Shown one piece after another: positions 52,308-60,785 of a DNA stretch of 64,000 bases; position 1 is the first letter of the stretch, and each line of letters begins with the position of its first letter. A model generated the notes under the pieces. The model was not told the DNA's origin, did no database searches, and saw only the letters and a list, made by a program, of their open reading frames with translations. Source of the stretch: Bacteroidota bacterium. Lineage in GTDB: Bacteria > Bacteroidota > Bacteroidia > Bacteroidales > F082. The DNA is taken from assembly GCA_016715945.1 (NCBI GenBank), contig JADJXJ010000001.1:2418001-2482000 (forward strand), read 5' to 3'. A program made the position numbers and the translations under genes.

Positions 52308-54680
52308 CTAATTTTTCTCAAGAATCGGGATTTTAATTACCGCTATCAGGTTGCGTCCGGCTTCGGGCAGGTTGATGCGGCGGTAATAGCTCAGATGGTT
52401 CAGATACACATTGTTGGTGAGGTTGTTGAGTTGCAGGCTCAGCTCGAGGTTTTGACGGCCGAATGCAATGGTGGCATTCGCACGCAGGTTGACCACATAC
52501 CATGCAGGTGTGGTTTGTTCCGGGGGAACAATGCGGTTTTGGGCCGAGGTGAGCCTGAGGTCGGCCGCCAGCTCGAAAGGCAGCTTGCGTCCGGGCGACC
52601 AGTTGAGGTTGAAGAGCAGCGATTGGGGCGGGCTGAGCGGCAGGCCAAAACCCTTTTTAGGCCCCGATAGCTGATAGGCAAACAGGGCTTCGTACATCAG
52701 CCCGAACATCCAGGCCTCCGCGATGGCGTAATGCAGGTGAAACTCCCCTCCGCCGCGGAACACATTGCTTTGGGTATATTCGAACTTCTGGTTTCCGTTT
52801 CCGTAGAGGTAGTCGTGTTCCGAGCTGGGGTTGAGGTAGATGTAATTGGGCGACCAGGCCAAAAAAGGGCTGATTTCCAGCGCTATGCGGCTACTTCTCC
52901 ATTCGGCCGACGCATCCAGCTGATACGACACTTCGGGCTTCAGATCCGGGTTGCCCTGCTCGAAGCGAAACTGGTGATAGTTCACTCCGTTGGCTCCCAG
53001 CTCGGCCGCAGTAGGCAGCCTGAAGCCCTTGCCCACATTGCCGCTGATGGCCCAGTGTCCTGCCTGCCGGCTATATCCGGCCGACCAGCTCAGGCTCGGC
53101 TGACTGAACCTGAGATTTTCGGCCCGCTGCAAATACTGACCATCCGGCGCGGCAAACCAGTCGCTGTATTCTTCAATGCGTATCCGGGCAGCATCGAGCC
53201 TCACACCAGCCTGAAACAACCGGCCAGGCGAAATCGGATAATCCATCATACCAAACACGCCCAGTTTTTCGGAACGGTACTCGGGGAATACAAAGGCCCA
53301 CCCACCGATGTGGTTGCGGATGGCCTCAGCCGAAAGTCCGGTTTTCCAGTTGAGCGATTGAGTTGTTTGCTCCCAAAGCAGCTCCACAGCCAGGGCATCT
53401 TTATTGAACATCCTTTCGGTGTGGGCATATTTTCGCATGGCCTCGGGCAGCACGGGCGGCATGAACCCATGGTTGACATACGGGCTGCGTTCCTCGAACA
53501 GGTTTTTCTGATAGCCGAGGGTGAGGTGCAGACTTCCGCTCCGGGTTTGCAGTTGCGATTGCTGGGTGAGCTTCAGGTGGGTAACTTCGTGCAAGGGTTG
53601 CTGCACATCGCGTTGCGAGCGGTCGTGGAGCAGGGTGTCCACATTACGTGGTTCGATACCGTGGGCGTGCGCAAAAAAACCCTGACGGCTGCGGAGCAGG
53701 CTCATCCTGGTCTGATGCTGCCATGCGCCATGTCCAAAACCATACCCTGCCCTGAAACTCTGCTCCATGCCGGCGGTATTGCGCAAACGCCGGGCGCGCA
53801 GCGGAAGACGGAAGTTGTACACATCCACACTGTCGGCGGGCACCTTGTAGTCGGCGGCATCCCACCAGCCCAGGGCTGCATAGGCCGATTGGCGGTTGTT
53901 TTTGTATTGCCATAAGATATGTCCGCCCAGCGTATTGTTCACAGTGGCGGCATGCAGTGTAAGCCGGGCGGCGTGGCCATCGTGCTTCAGACCCTCGTCC
54001 GAAACAATATTTAGCACTCCGGCAAGGGCATCGGAACCATAGCGCACCGACGACGGGCCACGTATCACCTCTACCCGACCAGCGCCCAGGGCATCGGTTT
54101 CCAACCCATGCTCCTCGCCCCATTGCTGACCTTCGTGACGCAGCCCGTCGGTCACCACAAGCACACGGTTGAACGCCATGCCACGTATCATGGGTTTGGA
54201 TTGCCCCATGCCGATGCGTATGCTGTTCATGCCGGGCAGGCGTTCGAGGGTGGAAGCCAGGCTGCCTGCATAGAACTTTCGCACAAAAGCCTGACCAACA
54301 GCCTCGGAGGGCAGCATAAGCGCGGGCTTGCCCAAACGCGCAGCCGAAGCCGTCACCTTCACTTCCTGCAAACTCATCAGCCGGGCTTGCAGCACCACCT
54401 TCAGCGCCCCCCTGTGGGGAATATCAATCTCGCTGCTGTGCTTTTCGTATCCCAGATAACTCACCTCCAGACGGTATCGTCCATCCGGAACCGGGCCGAT
54501 AACCGCAAGACCATTGGCATCGGTCAAAGCCATGTGCCTGCCGGGATAAAGCAAAACTACCGCTCCAGGCAAGACTTCGCCCGAGGTGTCTTCGACGCTC
54601 ACCCACAGGCTGCCGGGCTGTGCGCACAACAGCATCGCATGGAGCATCAGAAATGCTGACGCAAAAAATTTTATTTTCAA
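52308..54680 (-). CDS. TonB-dependent receptor (metal-uptake type)
   Basis: A 790-residue outer-membrane receptor. The start is TTG at 54680, which gives a good signal peptide (MKIKFFASAFLMLHAMLLCAQ); the next ATG would lose its basic N-terminus. A CarbopepD-like domain (VEDTSGEVLPGAVVLLYPGRHM) precedes the plug (LPGMNSIRIGMGQSKPMIRGM, VLVVTDGLRHEGQQWGEEHG, EVIRGPSSVRYGSDALAGVLNIV) and a barrel ending in IKIPILEKN. The HEGQQWGEEHG plug loop resembles those of zinc or copper receptors. It follows the small Cys/His protein and precedes two DUF4625 lipoproteins. The Fur-family gene is upstream. Confidence 0.9.
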   Translation of the reverse strand: MKIKFFASAFLMLHAMLLCAQPGSLWVSVEDTSGEVLPGAVVLLYPGRHMALTDANGLAVIGPVPDGRYRLEVSYLGYEKHSSEIDIPHRGALKVVLQARLMSLQEVKVTASAARLGKPALMLPSEAVGQAFVRKFYAGSLASTLERLPGMNSIRIGMGQSKPMIRGMAFNRVLVVTDGLRHEGQQWGEEHGLETDALGAGRVEVIRGPSSVRYGSDALAGVLNIVSDEGLKHDGHAARLTLHAATVNNTLGGHILWQYKNNRQSAYAALGWWDAADYKVPADSVDVYNFRLPLRARRLRNTAGMEQSFRAGYGFGHGAWQHQTRMSLLRSRQGFFAHAHGIEPRNVDTLLHDRSQRDVQQPLHEVTHLKLTQQSQLQTRSGSLHLTLGYQKNLFEERSPYVNHGFMPPVLPEAMRKYAHTERMFNKDALAVELLWEQTTQSLNWKTGLSAEAIRNHIGGWAFVFPEYRSEKLGVFGMMDYPISPGRLFQAGVRLDAARIRIEEYSDWFAAPDGQYLQRAENLRFSQPSLSWSAGYSRQAGHWAISGNVGKGFRLPTAAELGANGVNYHQFRFEQGNPDLKPEVSYQLDASAEWRSSRIALEISPFLAWSPNYIYLNPSSEHDYLYGNGNQKFEYTQSNVFRGGGEFHLHYAIAEAWMFGLMYEALFAYQLSGPKKGFGLPLSPPQSLLFNLNWSPGRKLPFELAADLRLTSAQNRIVPPEQTTPAWYVVNLRANATIAFGRQNLELSLQLNNLTNNVYLNHLSYYRRINLPEAGRNLIAVIKIPILEKN

Positions 54681-54699
54681 CCTTACTTACTTAGGAATT

Positions 54700-54762
54700 A
54701 AGCCTGAAAGTCCGGACAATCTCATCCGGATGTAATCCAATACAATATTTATTATCAGGCTT
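54700..54762 (-). promoter_or_regulatory. Nested stem-loop before the TonB receptor start
   Basis: AAGCCTGA (54700–54707) can pair with TCAGGCTT (54755–54762). Inside, two copies of TCCGGA (54711–54716, 54725–54730) form a second hairpin. The structure spans the end of the small membrane protein gene and ends 20 bases before the receptor TTG start, on the minus strand. It could be an attenuator, a processing site or an RNA regulator. It is not a known riboswitch I recognise. Confidence 0.45.
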
Positions 54763-55093
54763 TTACAGGCGGTGCGCGTGGAGCCGGTCCCGGGATAGCC
54801 GGAATGAAAAGCCGGCTGGTTTTCTCAGCCTGAAAGATATACCTGAAGGTGAACGGCACAGCCAGATCAGGCGAGCCCGAAGTCTGACCGGGCAGGACAA
54901 GCTCATATTCGCACGCTGCACAGTGACCGGAGGGCGCAAAGTGCAGCGCTTCGTCCGACGGTTTGGCTGAAGCACATGTGCTCCCGCAGTCGTGCCGGGC
55001 CATAAGGTGGTCAAGCCGGTGCAGGCTTTGCCAGAGCATCGGAAAAACAAACAGCGCGATTGCCGTCCAGGCTATGCCACGGTAGCTTTTCAC
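54755..55093 (-). CDS. Small Cys/His-containing membrane protein
   Basis: A 112-residue protein with a GTG start one base after the Fur-family stop codon. An N-terminal TM helix (GIAWTAIALFVFPMLWQSLHRL) is followed by His/Cys-rich text: HDCGSTCASAKPSDEALH and HCAACEYELVLPG. It ends in a Pro/Ala tail. The CxxxC and CxxC pairs suggest metal or thiol chemistry. I do not recognise the family with certainty. Position in the operon between the Fur-type regulator and the TonB receptor supports a role in metal handling at the periplasmic side of the inner membrane. Confidence 0.65.
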   Translation of the reverse strand: MKSYRGIAWTAIALFVFPMLWQSLHRLDHLMARHDCGSTCASAKPSDEALHFAPSGHCAACEYELVLPGQTSGSPDLAVPFTFRYIFQAEKTSRLFIPAIPGPAPRAPPVKA

Positions 55094-55094
55094 C

Positions 55095-55508
55095 TCAGTT
55101 TACCTTCGTTTGATTGCATGCATCGCAGGTGCCATGGATAATCATCTCGGTTGCCCTGGCAGTGTATCCTTCGGGCAGTTTCACCGGTGGCAAGTCTGCT
55201 CCGCCAAGGCAACGGACGCTCTGGCAGCTGTTGCAGTGAAAATGGGCATGGTTGCCGGTATATTCCACCCTTGCAAGGGCGTAGCGCACTTTTTGGCTGT
55301 CGAGTACAATTTTGTGGATGATACCCGACTCCTCGAGGGTCTTGAACGAGCGGTAGAAGGTTGTGCGGTCGTAGCTGGAGGAGAGTTTCTCGCGGATTTC
55401 GTGCTCCGACATGGCCCTTTCTTCGCTGAGCATCAGCTCGATGATGCCCTGGCGGCAACTGGTTCGCCGGAGCGCATGACGGCGGAGAATGTCGCGTGCT
55501 TCTGACAT
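55095..55508 (-). CDS. Fur-family metal-dependent regulator (Fur/Zur-like)
   Basis: I use the ATG at 55508 (MSEARDILRRHALRRTSCRQ), giving 137 residues. The winged helix spans ~10–80 (MSEHEIREKLSSSYDRTTFYRSFKTLEESGIIHK). The dimer domain has HAHFHCNSCQSVRCL and HGTCDACNQ, two CxxC pairs for a structural zinc plus the His cluster for the regulatory metal. Some Fur-family proteins sense zinc, others iron. The co-operonic TonB receptor and His-rich lipoproteins slightly favour zinc or copper. A perfect palindrome 17 bases upstream is a likely operator, so it probably represses its own operon when metal is abundant. Confidence 0.88.
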   Translation of the reverse strand: MSEARDILRRHALRRTSCRQGIIELMLSEERAMSEHEIREKLSSSYDRTTFYRSFKTLEESGIIHKIVLDSQKVRYALARVEYTGNHAHFHCNSCQSVRCLGGADLPPVKLPEGYTARATEMIIHGTCDACNQTKVN

Positions 55509-55524
55509 GCAAGGATGTGTTAAA

Positions 55525-55539
55525 TGCAACCAGGTTGCA
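55525..55539. promoter_or_regulatory. Perfect palindrome, candidate Fur/Zur operator
   Basis: TGCAACC-A-GGTTGCA, a perfect 7-1-7 inverted repeat, lies 16–31 bases upstream of the Fur-family start codon. It sits in the only promoter region of the metal operon. Its symmetry and position fit a dimeric Fur-family operator. Confidence 0.65.
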
Positions 55540-55579
55540 AAAATAACAAAAGCATGCCTGAAGGGTTCAGCCGGAGCGT

Positions 55580-56581
55580 TTATTTTTCTCTTGAAACGGC
55601 CACAAAGGCTTGTTGGCCGGCAATAACGTAACCACGGAACATGCCCGGGGTGTTGAAAGGCATGGCGATATTGCCCTGGCGGTCGAGGGCGATGATGCCG
55701 CCTCCGGCATCGAGGGCGGCAAGCTTATCCATCACCACGGCATTTGCAGCTTGCGCGAGGCTTTCGCCGAGGTATTTCATGCGGGCGCTGATGTCGCTGG
55801 CCACGGCATTGCGGATAAAGTATTCGCCATGTCCGGTGGCCGACACGGCGCAGCTGTGGTTGTCGGCCCAGGTGCCGGCGCCAATCACAGGCGAATCGCC
55901 GAGGCGACCCACCCGTTTAAAGTGCATGCCCCCGGTGGAAGTGCCTGCGGCCAGGTTGCCTTGCATGTCGAGGGCAACGGCGCCCACAGTACCTTTGGGT
56001 TGCAGCGGAAACTCGCGTTCGAGGCGGGTTTGGCGGGTTTTTTCCCAGGCATCATGGCGTTCTTTGGTGTAAAAATAATCGGGCGAAACGGTGTCCACGC
56101 CTTTGGATGCGGCAAAACGCTCAGCTCCGCTGCCCACCAGAAACACATGGCGGCCATCGTCCATCACAGCTTTTGCTGCAAGGATGGGGTTTTTGATGTT
56201 GCCAATCATTCCCACTGCTCCGGCTTTGCCTTCTTTGCCTTCCATGATGCTGGCATCGTGGGCTATCTGTCCGGCCTCGTTGTACACGGCGCCACGTCCG
56301 GCATTGAACAACGGATTATCCTCGAGCCTGACAATGGCAGCTACCACGGCATCTAGGCTGCTGCCCCCCGATTTCAGCACTGCCTCGCCTGCCTGCAATG
56401 CTTCGAGCAAGCCGGTTTCGTAGGCTTTACGGGCATTGTCCGACATGTTTTCCCATTCCATGGTGCCGGCACCCCCGTGCACTACCAGCACATACGGAGG
56501 CCGCTCTTCGGGCATGGCTTTCTGTGCAATAACCGGCAAACCGGAAATCAACACGCTTAAAAAAAGTACAATACGAAGCAT
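55580..56581 (-). CDS. Isoaspartyl peptidase/L-asparaginase (Ntn hydrolase)
   Basis: I start at the ATG at 56581 (MLRIVLFLSVLISGLPVIAQ), which gives a signal peptide and 333 residues. The enzyme has the plant-type asparaginase motifs VVHGGAGTM at the N-terminus, LEDNPLFNAGRGAVYN, DASIMEG, and the autocleavage nucleophile Thr in KGTVGAVALDMQGNLAAGTSTGG, with GDSPVIGAGTWAD later. It cleaves isoaspartyl dipeptides and asparagine after autoprocessing into alpha and beta subunits. The signal peptide puts it in the periplasm. It is transcribed apart from the metal operon. Confidence 0.9.
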   Translation of the reverse strand: MLRIVLFLSVLISGLPVIAQKAMPEERPPYVLVVHGGAGTMEWENMSDNARKAYETGLLEALQAGEAVLKSGGSSLDAVVAAIVRLEDNPLFNAGRGAVYNEAGQIAHDASIMEGKEGKAGAVGMIGNIKNPILAAKAVMDDGRHVFLVGSGAERFAASKGVDTVSPDYFYTKERHDAWEKTRQTRLEREFPLQPKGTVGAVALDMQGNLAAGTSTGGMHFKRVGRLGDSPVIGAGTWADNHSCAVSATGHGEYFIRNAVASDISARMKYLGESLAQAANAVVMDKLAALDAGGGIIALDRQGNIAMPFNTPGMFRGYVIAGQQAFVAVSREK

Positions 56582-56647
56582 AACAGATGATTTTAGACAA
56601 ATGTATGTTTTTTGTCGGTTGAGCTGAAAAGCCATTGCCCCTTATTA

Positions 56648-56658
56648 CCCCCCCCCCC
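56648..56658. repeat. 11-base C homopolymer
   Basis: Eleven consecutive C bases upstream of the first 490-bp repeat copy. Such tracts slip during replication. Confidence 0.9.
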
Positions 56659-56682
56659 GCTAACGCACGATTGCACCGTGTG

Positions 56683-57174
56683 GTAACGAATAGAACACCC
56701 CCAACCCCCTGCTGTACTGCCCGGATCCGTTTTGGCTGCTGTAAAAAACCCGTTGTATTGACCTGTTTATCAGTATATTGAAAAAATGTTGAAAAAAAGT
56801 CCAAAATTTTTGATGCGATTTTGGCATTGAGTGGTACTAATAAATGTAAAAAAGAAACAATGCCCGCAGCAAAAAGGCACATATTGGTCTCCCGCTACCG
56901 CACGATTATATCGTGTGGTATAAAAGAATATACCCCCAGTTCAAGGCCGAGCCTTCTTTGCTTTGTGAACCGCATCCCCGCACCGAAAGCAGGCAGTTTG
57001 TCCCCCCCCCCCCCCCGCAAAAAGCAAGCATTTGCTGCATGGGCAGCAGGGTCAGGCCATAGGCTATGGTCATGAAAACGCTTTTACACAGCTTTTTTGT
57101 TGGCAATATGTGCCATCTTGCAACACTAAGCATATCTTCTGGCTGGGAAAAAATAAGTTCGACTGAGGTGGGCC
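56683..57174. repeat. 490-bp imperfect direct repeat, copy A
   Basis: This gene-free stretch is repeated in the same orientation at 60786–61273, with perhaps 85–90% identity by eye. Shared landmarks are GTAACGAATA at the left end, GCATTGAGTGGTACTAAT, a hairpin CCGCACGAT-TAT-ATCGTGTGG at 56898–56918, a long C run, and GACTGAGGTGGGCC at the right end. Short open frames are present in both copies but contain biased, unlike-protein residues, so I treat it as noncoding. It may be a degraded mobile or recombination element. No transposase is recognisable. Confidence 0.85.
57002..57016. repeat. 15-base C homopolymer inside repeat copy A
   Basis: A run of 15 C. The matching site in copy B has only 9 C (61107–61115), so the tract length has changed between the copies. 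Confidence 0.9.
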
Positions 57175-57248
57175 GCTTCTAATTTAGAAGAGGCAGAACT
57201 TTTACAGGCATAAATTCACAAAACACAAAACCACCAAAAGGAAATTTT

Positions 57249-58133
57249 ATGAAAACTAAACCTATCATCTTGTTTGCGTTTATTCTGACAATTTCGTTCA
57301 TAAGTTGTCAAAAAAGCTATCTGACTGATACCACAGAAAATAAGCATGCGGGGTACAAACAATCTGAAAATGAAATATTGACCCTTTCATACGATATATA
57401 CATATATCGGGATTATGAAGCTGATTTTTCTACGCTCACCGAATTGGAGCTTTCCTATTTGAATCCGAGCGAAGAAAAACAACGAATCGAAATGACGCTG
57501 CTTAACAGTGGTCAAATAAACGTAACATTAGAAAACATTGCTTTTGAAAACACAATCAATTTACCGCATCATGCTCCACAAAACACCACCTCGAGGGTAT
57601 CAAAAACCGTAATAATCGGAAGCTCTGTGTTATTTTATGATGCAAAAGGCCGGATTCTCGCGCAGGAATCATTTCCTGCGGGCATTTTCAACGAAATGGC
57701 TGAGCACATTCAGGCTTTGCGCCGAACACATTCTTCATCTGATATTAATCGCATTCTGGCAAATATGCAGGGACATTTCTTTATTGATAACCTGAATAGA
57801 TTCATCGAAAATGCAGCCGAAAACGGTATAGAGGTAATTGAGCATAACGATCATTTGGTTACTTTACGGGCCTATTTTAATCGTTTTGACCCGCAAGCTG
57901 AGGGATCATCGGTGATTTTGATTGATAAAACCAAAAACAGGTTGCTTGGTATAAGAATTTATGATTCGGGCAATACTTTGATACAAAGCGTAGTGTATGG
58001 ATATAACCGTGGTGAACGAGAAACCCTGAATGCGATTAAAATCGAACAAAACGAAGAGTTGGTTAATGGCACTGTGGTTAAGCTGATTAATTATATCAAA
58101 ATTGACAACCTTGAGTTTAGTGTAAACATTTAA
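57249..58133 (+). CDS. Hypothetical lipoprotein
   Basis: A 294-residue protein with a lipoprotein signal (LFAFILTISFISC, Cys20) and then QKSYLTDTTENKH. The rest is mixed alpha/beta with no family I recognise. Strands such as NEILTLSYDIYIYRDYEADF and ILIDKTKNRLLGIRIYDSGNTLIQSVVYG suggest a beta-rich fold. The composition is AT-rich and unlike the core genes, consistent with acquired DNA. It is the first of three tightly packed envelope genes between the direct repeats. Another lipoprotein gene (61350) stands in the same position behind repeat copy B. Confidence 0.72.
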   Translation: MKTKPIILFAFILTISFISCQKSYLTDTTENKHAGYKQSENEILTLSYDIYIYRDYEADFSTLTELELSYLNPSEEKQRIEMTLLNSGQINVTLENIAFENTINLPHHAPQNTTSRVSKTVIIGSSVLFYDAKGRILAQESFPAGIFNEMAEHIQALRRTHSSSDINRILANMQGHFFIDNLNRFIENAAENGIEVIEHNDHLVTLRAYFNRFDPQAEGSSVILIDKTKNRLLGIRIYDSGNTLIQSVVYGYNRGERETLNAIKIEQNEELVNGTVVKLINYIKIDNLEFSVNI

Positions 58134-58145
58134 TCATACAGCAAA

Positions 58146-59426
58146 ATGAAAACTACGATAAAATCATCAGCAGCGATATTTGTATTTCTTTTTTGCTTTC
58201 TTATTGCAGAGGCCCAGCGAAATGTCGCATGGATTCATGGGCTGGAAGGGGATGAAGGCTCATGGGCACATTACGAGCAAATATTCACCCTGGAAAGAAA
58301 TATAATCAGTTTGCGCGAAACGTATAACACAAGTAATGGATTAAATACAGCCGCAGTGCAGGTAATAGCATCAACAAACAGTTTTTGCAATCCTTACGAC
58401 ACAAACAATCTGGGCATCGGGCACAGTATGGGTGGTTTAATGTTACGACAAGCGGATCGAATAACATCTGGATCGAACAAGAGGTTTGGCGGATATATCA
58501 CAGTTGCATCACCAAATTACGGTGCTCCCATAGCAAATTCAGTGCTTGATGGGAGTGTCCAATCTGCAGCTTCAGTTGCTTGCAACAAGCTGGCTGACGG
58601 ACCATTAGCCGAACTATTCATTCTGCCGTGGGGAATCTATGCAAATTTAACTACTAATGCGGTCTGTAATTTCATTGCTGCCAACGCAAACATACAGAGC
58701 TTAGCCGGTTCACCCACTACAATAAATGATCTAAAGGTTGGAAGCCAAATCATTCAGCAGCTAAAGGCACATACCGACAATTCGAGTATTCCCCGTATTT
58801 CGGTATGGGCCGAAGAAACCTCGCCGGTACACTGGCGAATGTTCAGCACTGAGATCTACAACAATGATCTGGAGCTCGTTGATAAAATTGGTGTCGCAAG
58901 AAACGTTTACAATGCTTACTATGGAGTAAATCTAACCAAAGCTATTGCAGCAGCAATAGGTGCACTCTATAATCCGTTATTATTACCTTTATCAGCTTTG
59001 TACACCTACCGATCAACCCAATGGAAAAAAGGCCGCGACTGGTTTGATGACAGCGAGAACATATGGTGCGGTCTGATTAAAAGTACTGAAACGCAGCTGG
59101 TAACCTACTGGTCGTACGAGCTCATTTGCGAGCCCGATCCAAGCGGATACTACGAATGTTTGTATTATTACTGGGACTGGGTGCCTCGAACACGCTTTGT
59201 AAGTGTGAACACACCCAACGATGGCTTGTTGCCCAAACACACCCAGGTATTAAACAATATTCCTGCCGAAAACATTTACCGCGTTTATGGCGCTAACCAC
59301 CTCGAAATAAGAAATATGAGCCAATGTACTCTAAACGGGCAACCCAATGATGCGATGCGCCAAAGGTTTAATGAGATCTTTAATAGACAACCAAGTGATT
59401 GGTTTCAAACCCCGGTACGACAATGA
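58146..59426 (+). CDS. Secreted lipase-like alpha/beta-hydrolase
   Basis: A 426-residue protein with a signal peptide ending FLIAEAQ. Residues ~26–180 have the alpha/beta-hydrolase pattern: VAWIHGLEGDEGSW (oxyanion strand and loop), and the nucleophile elbow GIGHSMGGLM with Ser94, followed by GGYITVASPNYGAP, similar to PGAP1-like lipases and esterases. Acid and base are probably in the C-terminal part, where DGLLPKHTQ and GANHLEIRN supply Asp and His. Four cysteines lie in the long insertion. The gene overlaps the downstream PQQ-like lipoprotein gene by 4 bases and starts 12 bp after the first lipoprotein, so the three form an operon. Confidence 0.72.
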   Translation: MKTTIKSSAAIFVFLFCFLIAEAQRNVAWIHGLEGDEGSWAHYEQIFTLERNIISLRETYNTSNGLNTAAVQVIASTNSFCNPYDTNNLGIGHSMGGLMLRQADRITSGSNKRFGGYITVASPNYGAPIANSVLDGSVQSAASVACNKLADGPLAELFILPWGIYANLTTNAVCNFIAANANIQSLAGSPTTINDLKVGSQIIQQLKAHTDNSSIPRISVWAEETSPVHWRMFSTEIYNNDLELVDKIGVARNVYNAYYGVNLTKAIAAAIGALYNPLLLPLSALYTYRSTQWKKGRDWFDDSENIWCGLIKSTETQLVTYWSYELICEPDPSGYYECLYYYWDWVPRTRFVSVNTPNDGLLPKHTQVLNNIPAENIYRVYGANHLEIRNMSQCTLNGQPNDAMRQRFNEIFNRQPSDWFQTPVRQ

Positions 59427-60688
59427 AAACAATATGTACACTATTGATTTCAAGTTTTCTCCTTGCTGCCTCGTGCAGCAAGGAGAAAACTCCTGATGTG
59501 CAAACCGATGAAAATGGGGTTGTTATAGCGAAACCCATTTTATGGAAAACGCATCGACATGCCACAACTGTTGTTAACAATAGTTACACCCGAAATCCCA
59601 TTTATCACTACAATAATATTGTCGTACACACGACTAATGGCAATGAAAGAAGAAGACTGACCATGTTAAATAGTGATAATGGCGAAATAATCTGGCATTG
59701 GGATGATCATGTTTTTCCACAATCAACAGCCAGATTTATTGATATCAGTTATTACTTTCAAAAAGATCATTTACTCACCTGGCAGATGGGAAGCCGAAGT
59801 TATTGTGTTAACCTCAACAATGGCTCTACACATTGGAAAATACGAAGAGAAAATTGGTGGGATGTAAGAATTCAGCCTTACAGGGATAATTATTTCTTTT
59901 CGACAGTTGAGTCAACAAACAGCAGTAACTATGTTGTTTATAAAGCTCATATTACTGACATAACAGATGGTGAAACCAATGTATTTCTTGAGGCTAATTT
60001 GTCAGGGGATTTCATAAATAGTAATAATTCAAAGGGCGGGGTGCTGTATTCCAACCTTACATCCGACCCCAGTTTAATAGTTGTTACCTATTTTGAGCCT
60101 TTGCCGAATTGGTTTGCCAATATTTTTCATGGTCTTTACAACACTCAAACCAATGATTGGGTTTGGGACAGAAAACTATTGGGGCCACCAAGGCAGAGTT
60201 CAGGTGTTCATACGCCGCCAATTGTGTATCAAAACAGAATTTATGCGGCTTATAGCAATAGTATTGTATGTCATGATATTGCCACTGGTGTTAAACTTTG
60301 GCAAAAGGAATTTCAAGGAGACTTTGCTTTTTCAGGCTTTATCATTGAGGAGGATAAAATCATTGCCAATTGCGAGGATACCTATACCTATTGCCTGAAT
60401 CCGCAAACAGGTGAACAATTGTGGAGAACCCAATCGGCCGGTACTTCAAGTCCTATAAGCTATTTAAACGGGGTAGTCTATTTTGCAGGAGGCTCAACCG
60501 GACGTTTGCATGCCATTGAAGTGGCAACAGGCAAAATGCTTTGGAGCATCAATGTGGATCGTTTGGGTGAAAAAGGGGGTATGTTTAGTTACAATGGCAT
60601 TTATGTTTTACCTGCTTCGGGCGGCAAACCCGCCAAAGTAATAGCTTTATCCGGTCTGTATGCCTATTGTTTTGAGGCAGCCAAATAA
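59423..60688 (+). CDS. PQQ-like beta-propeller lipoprotein
   Basis: I start at the ATG at 59423, which overlaps the lipase stop by 4 bases and gives a lipoprotein signal (LLISSFLLAASC, then SKEKTPD). It has 421 residues. The mature part has repeated blades with the PQQ/WD-like pattern: LTMLNSDNGEIIWHWD, YCVNLNNGSTHWKI, VCHDIATGVKLWQKE, YCLNPQTGEQLWRTQ and HAIEVATGKMLWSIN. Each ends with the W of the blade motif. Such proteins often act as scaffolds or receptors and need not bind PQQ. In this operon it may dock the lipase on the outer surface. Confidence 0.82.
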   Translation: MKTICTLLISSFLLAASCSKEKTPDVQTDENGVVIAKPILWKTHRHATTVVNNSYTRNPIYHYNNIVVHTTNGNERRRLTMLNSDNGEIIWHWDDHVFPQSTARFIDISYYFQKDHLLTWQMGSRSYCVNLNNGSTHWKIRRENWWDVRIQPYRDNYFFSTVESTNSSNYVVYKAHITDITDGETNVFLEANLSGDFINSNNSKGGVLYSNLTSDPSLIVVTYFEPLPNWFANIFHGLYNTQTNDWVWDRKLLGPPRQSSGVHTPPIVYQNRIYAAYSNSIVCHDIATGVKLWQKEFQGDFAFSGFIIEEDKIIANCEDTYTYCLNPQTGEQLWRTQSAGTSSPISYLNGVVYFAGGSTGRLHAIEVATGKMLWSINVDRLGEKGGMFSYNGIYVLPASGGKPAKVIALSGLYAYCFEAAK

Positions 60689-60785
60689 TACAGGAATGAC
60701 TAATAGAATTTGGGCATTGATCAAACTTTCTCTTCAACAGATTATTTTGTTGCGGAGGATGTTTGCTCCACGATGCAATCGTGCA

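Noticed and set aside
56821..57075. Open frames conserved in both 490-bp repeat copies
   Set aside because: Frames differ in length, have frameshifts at the C tract, and use biased residues. They are better explained by repeat similarity than by coding.
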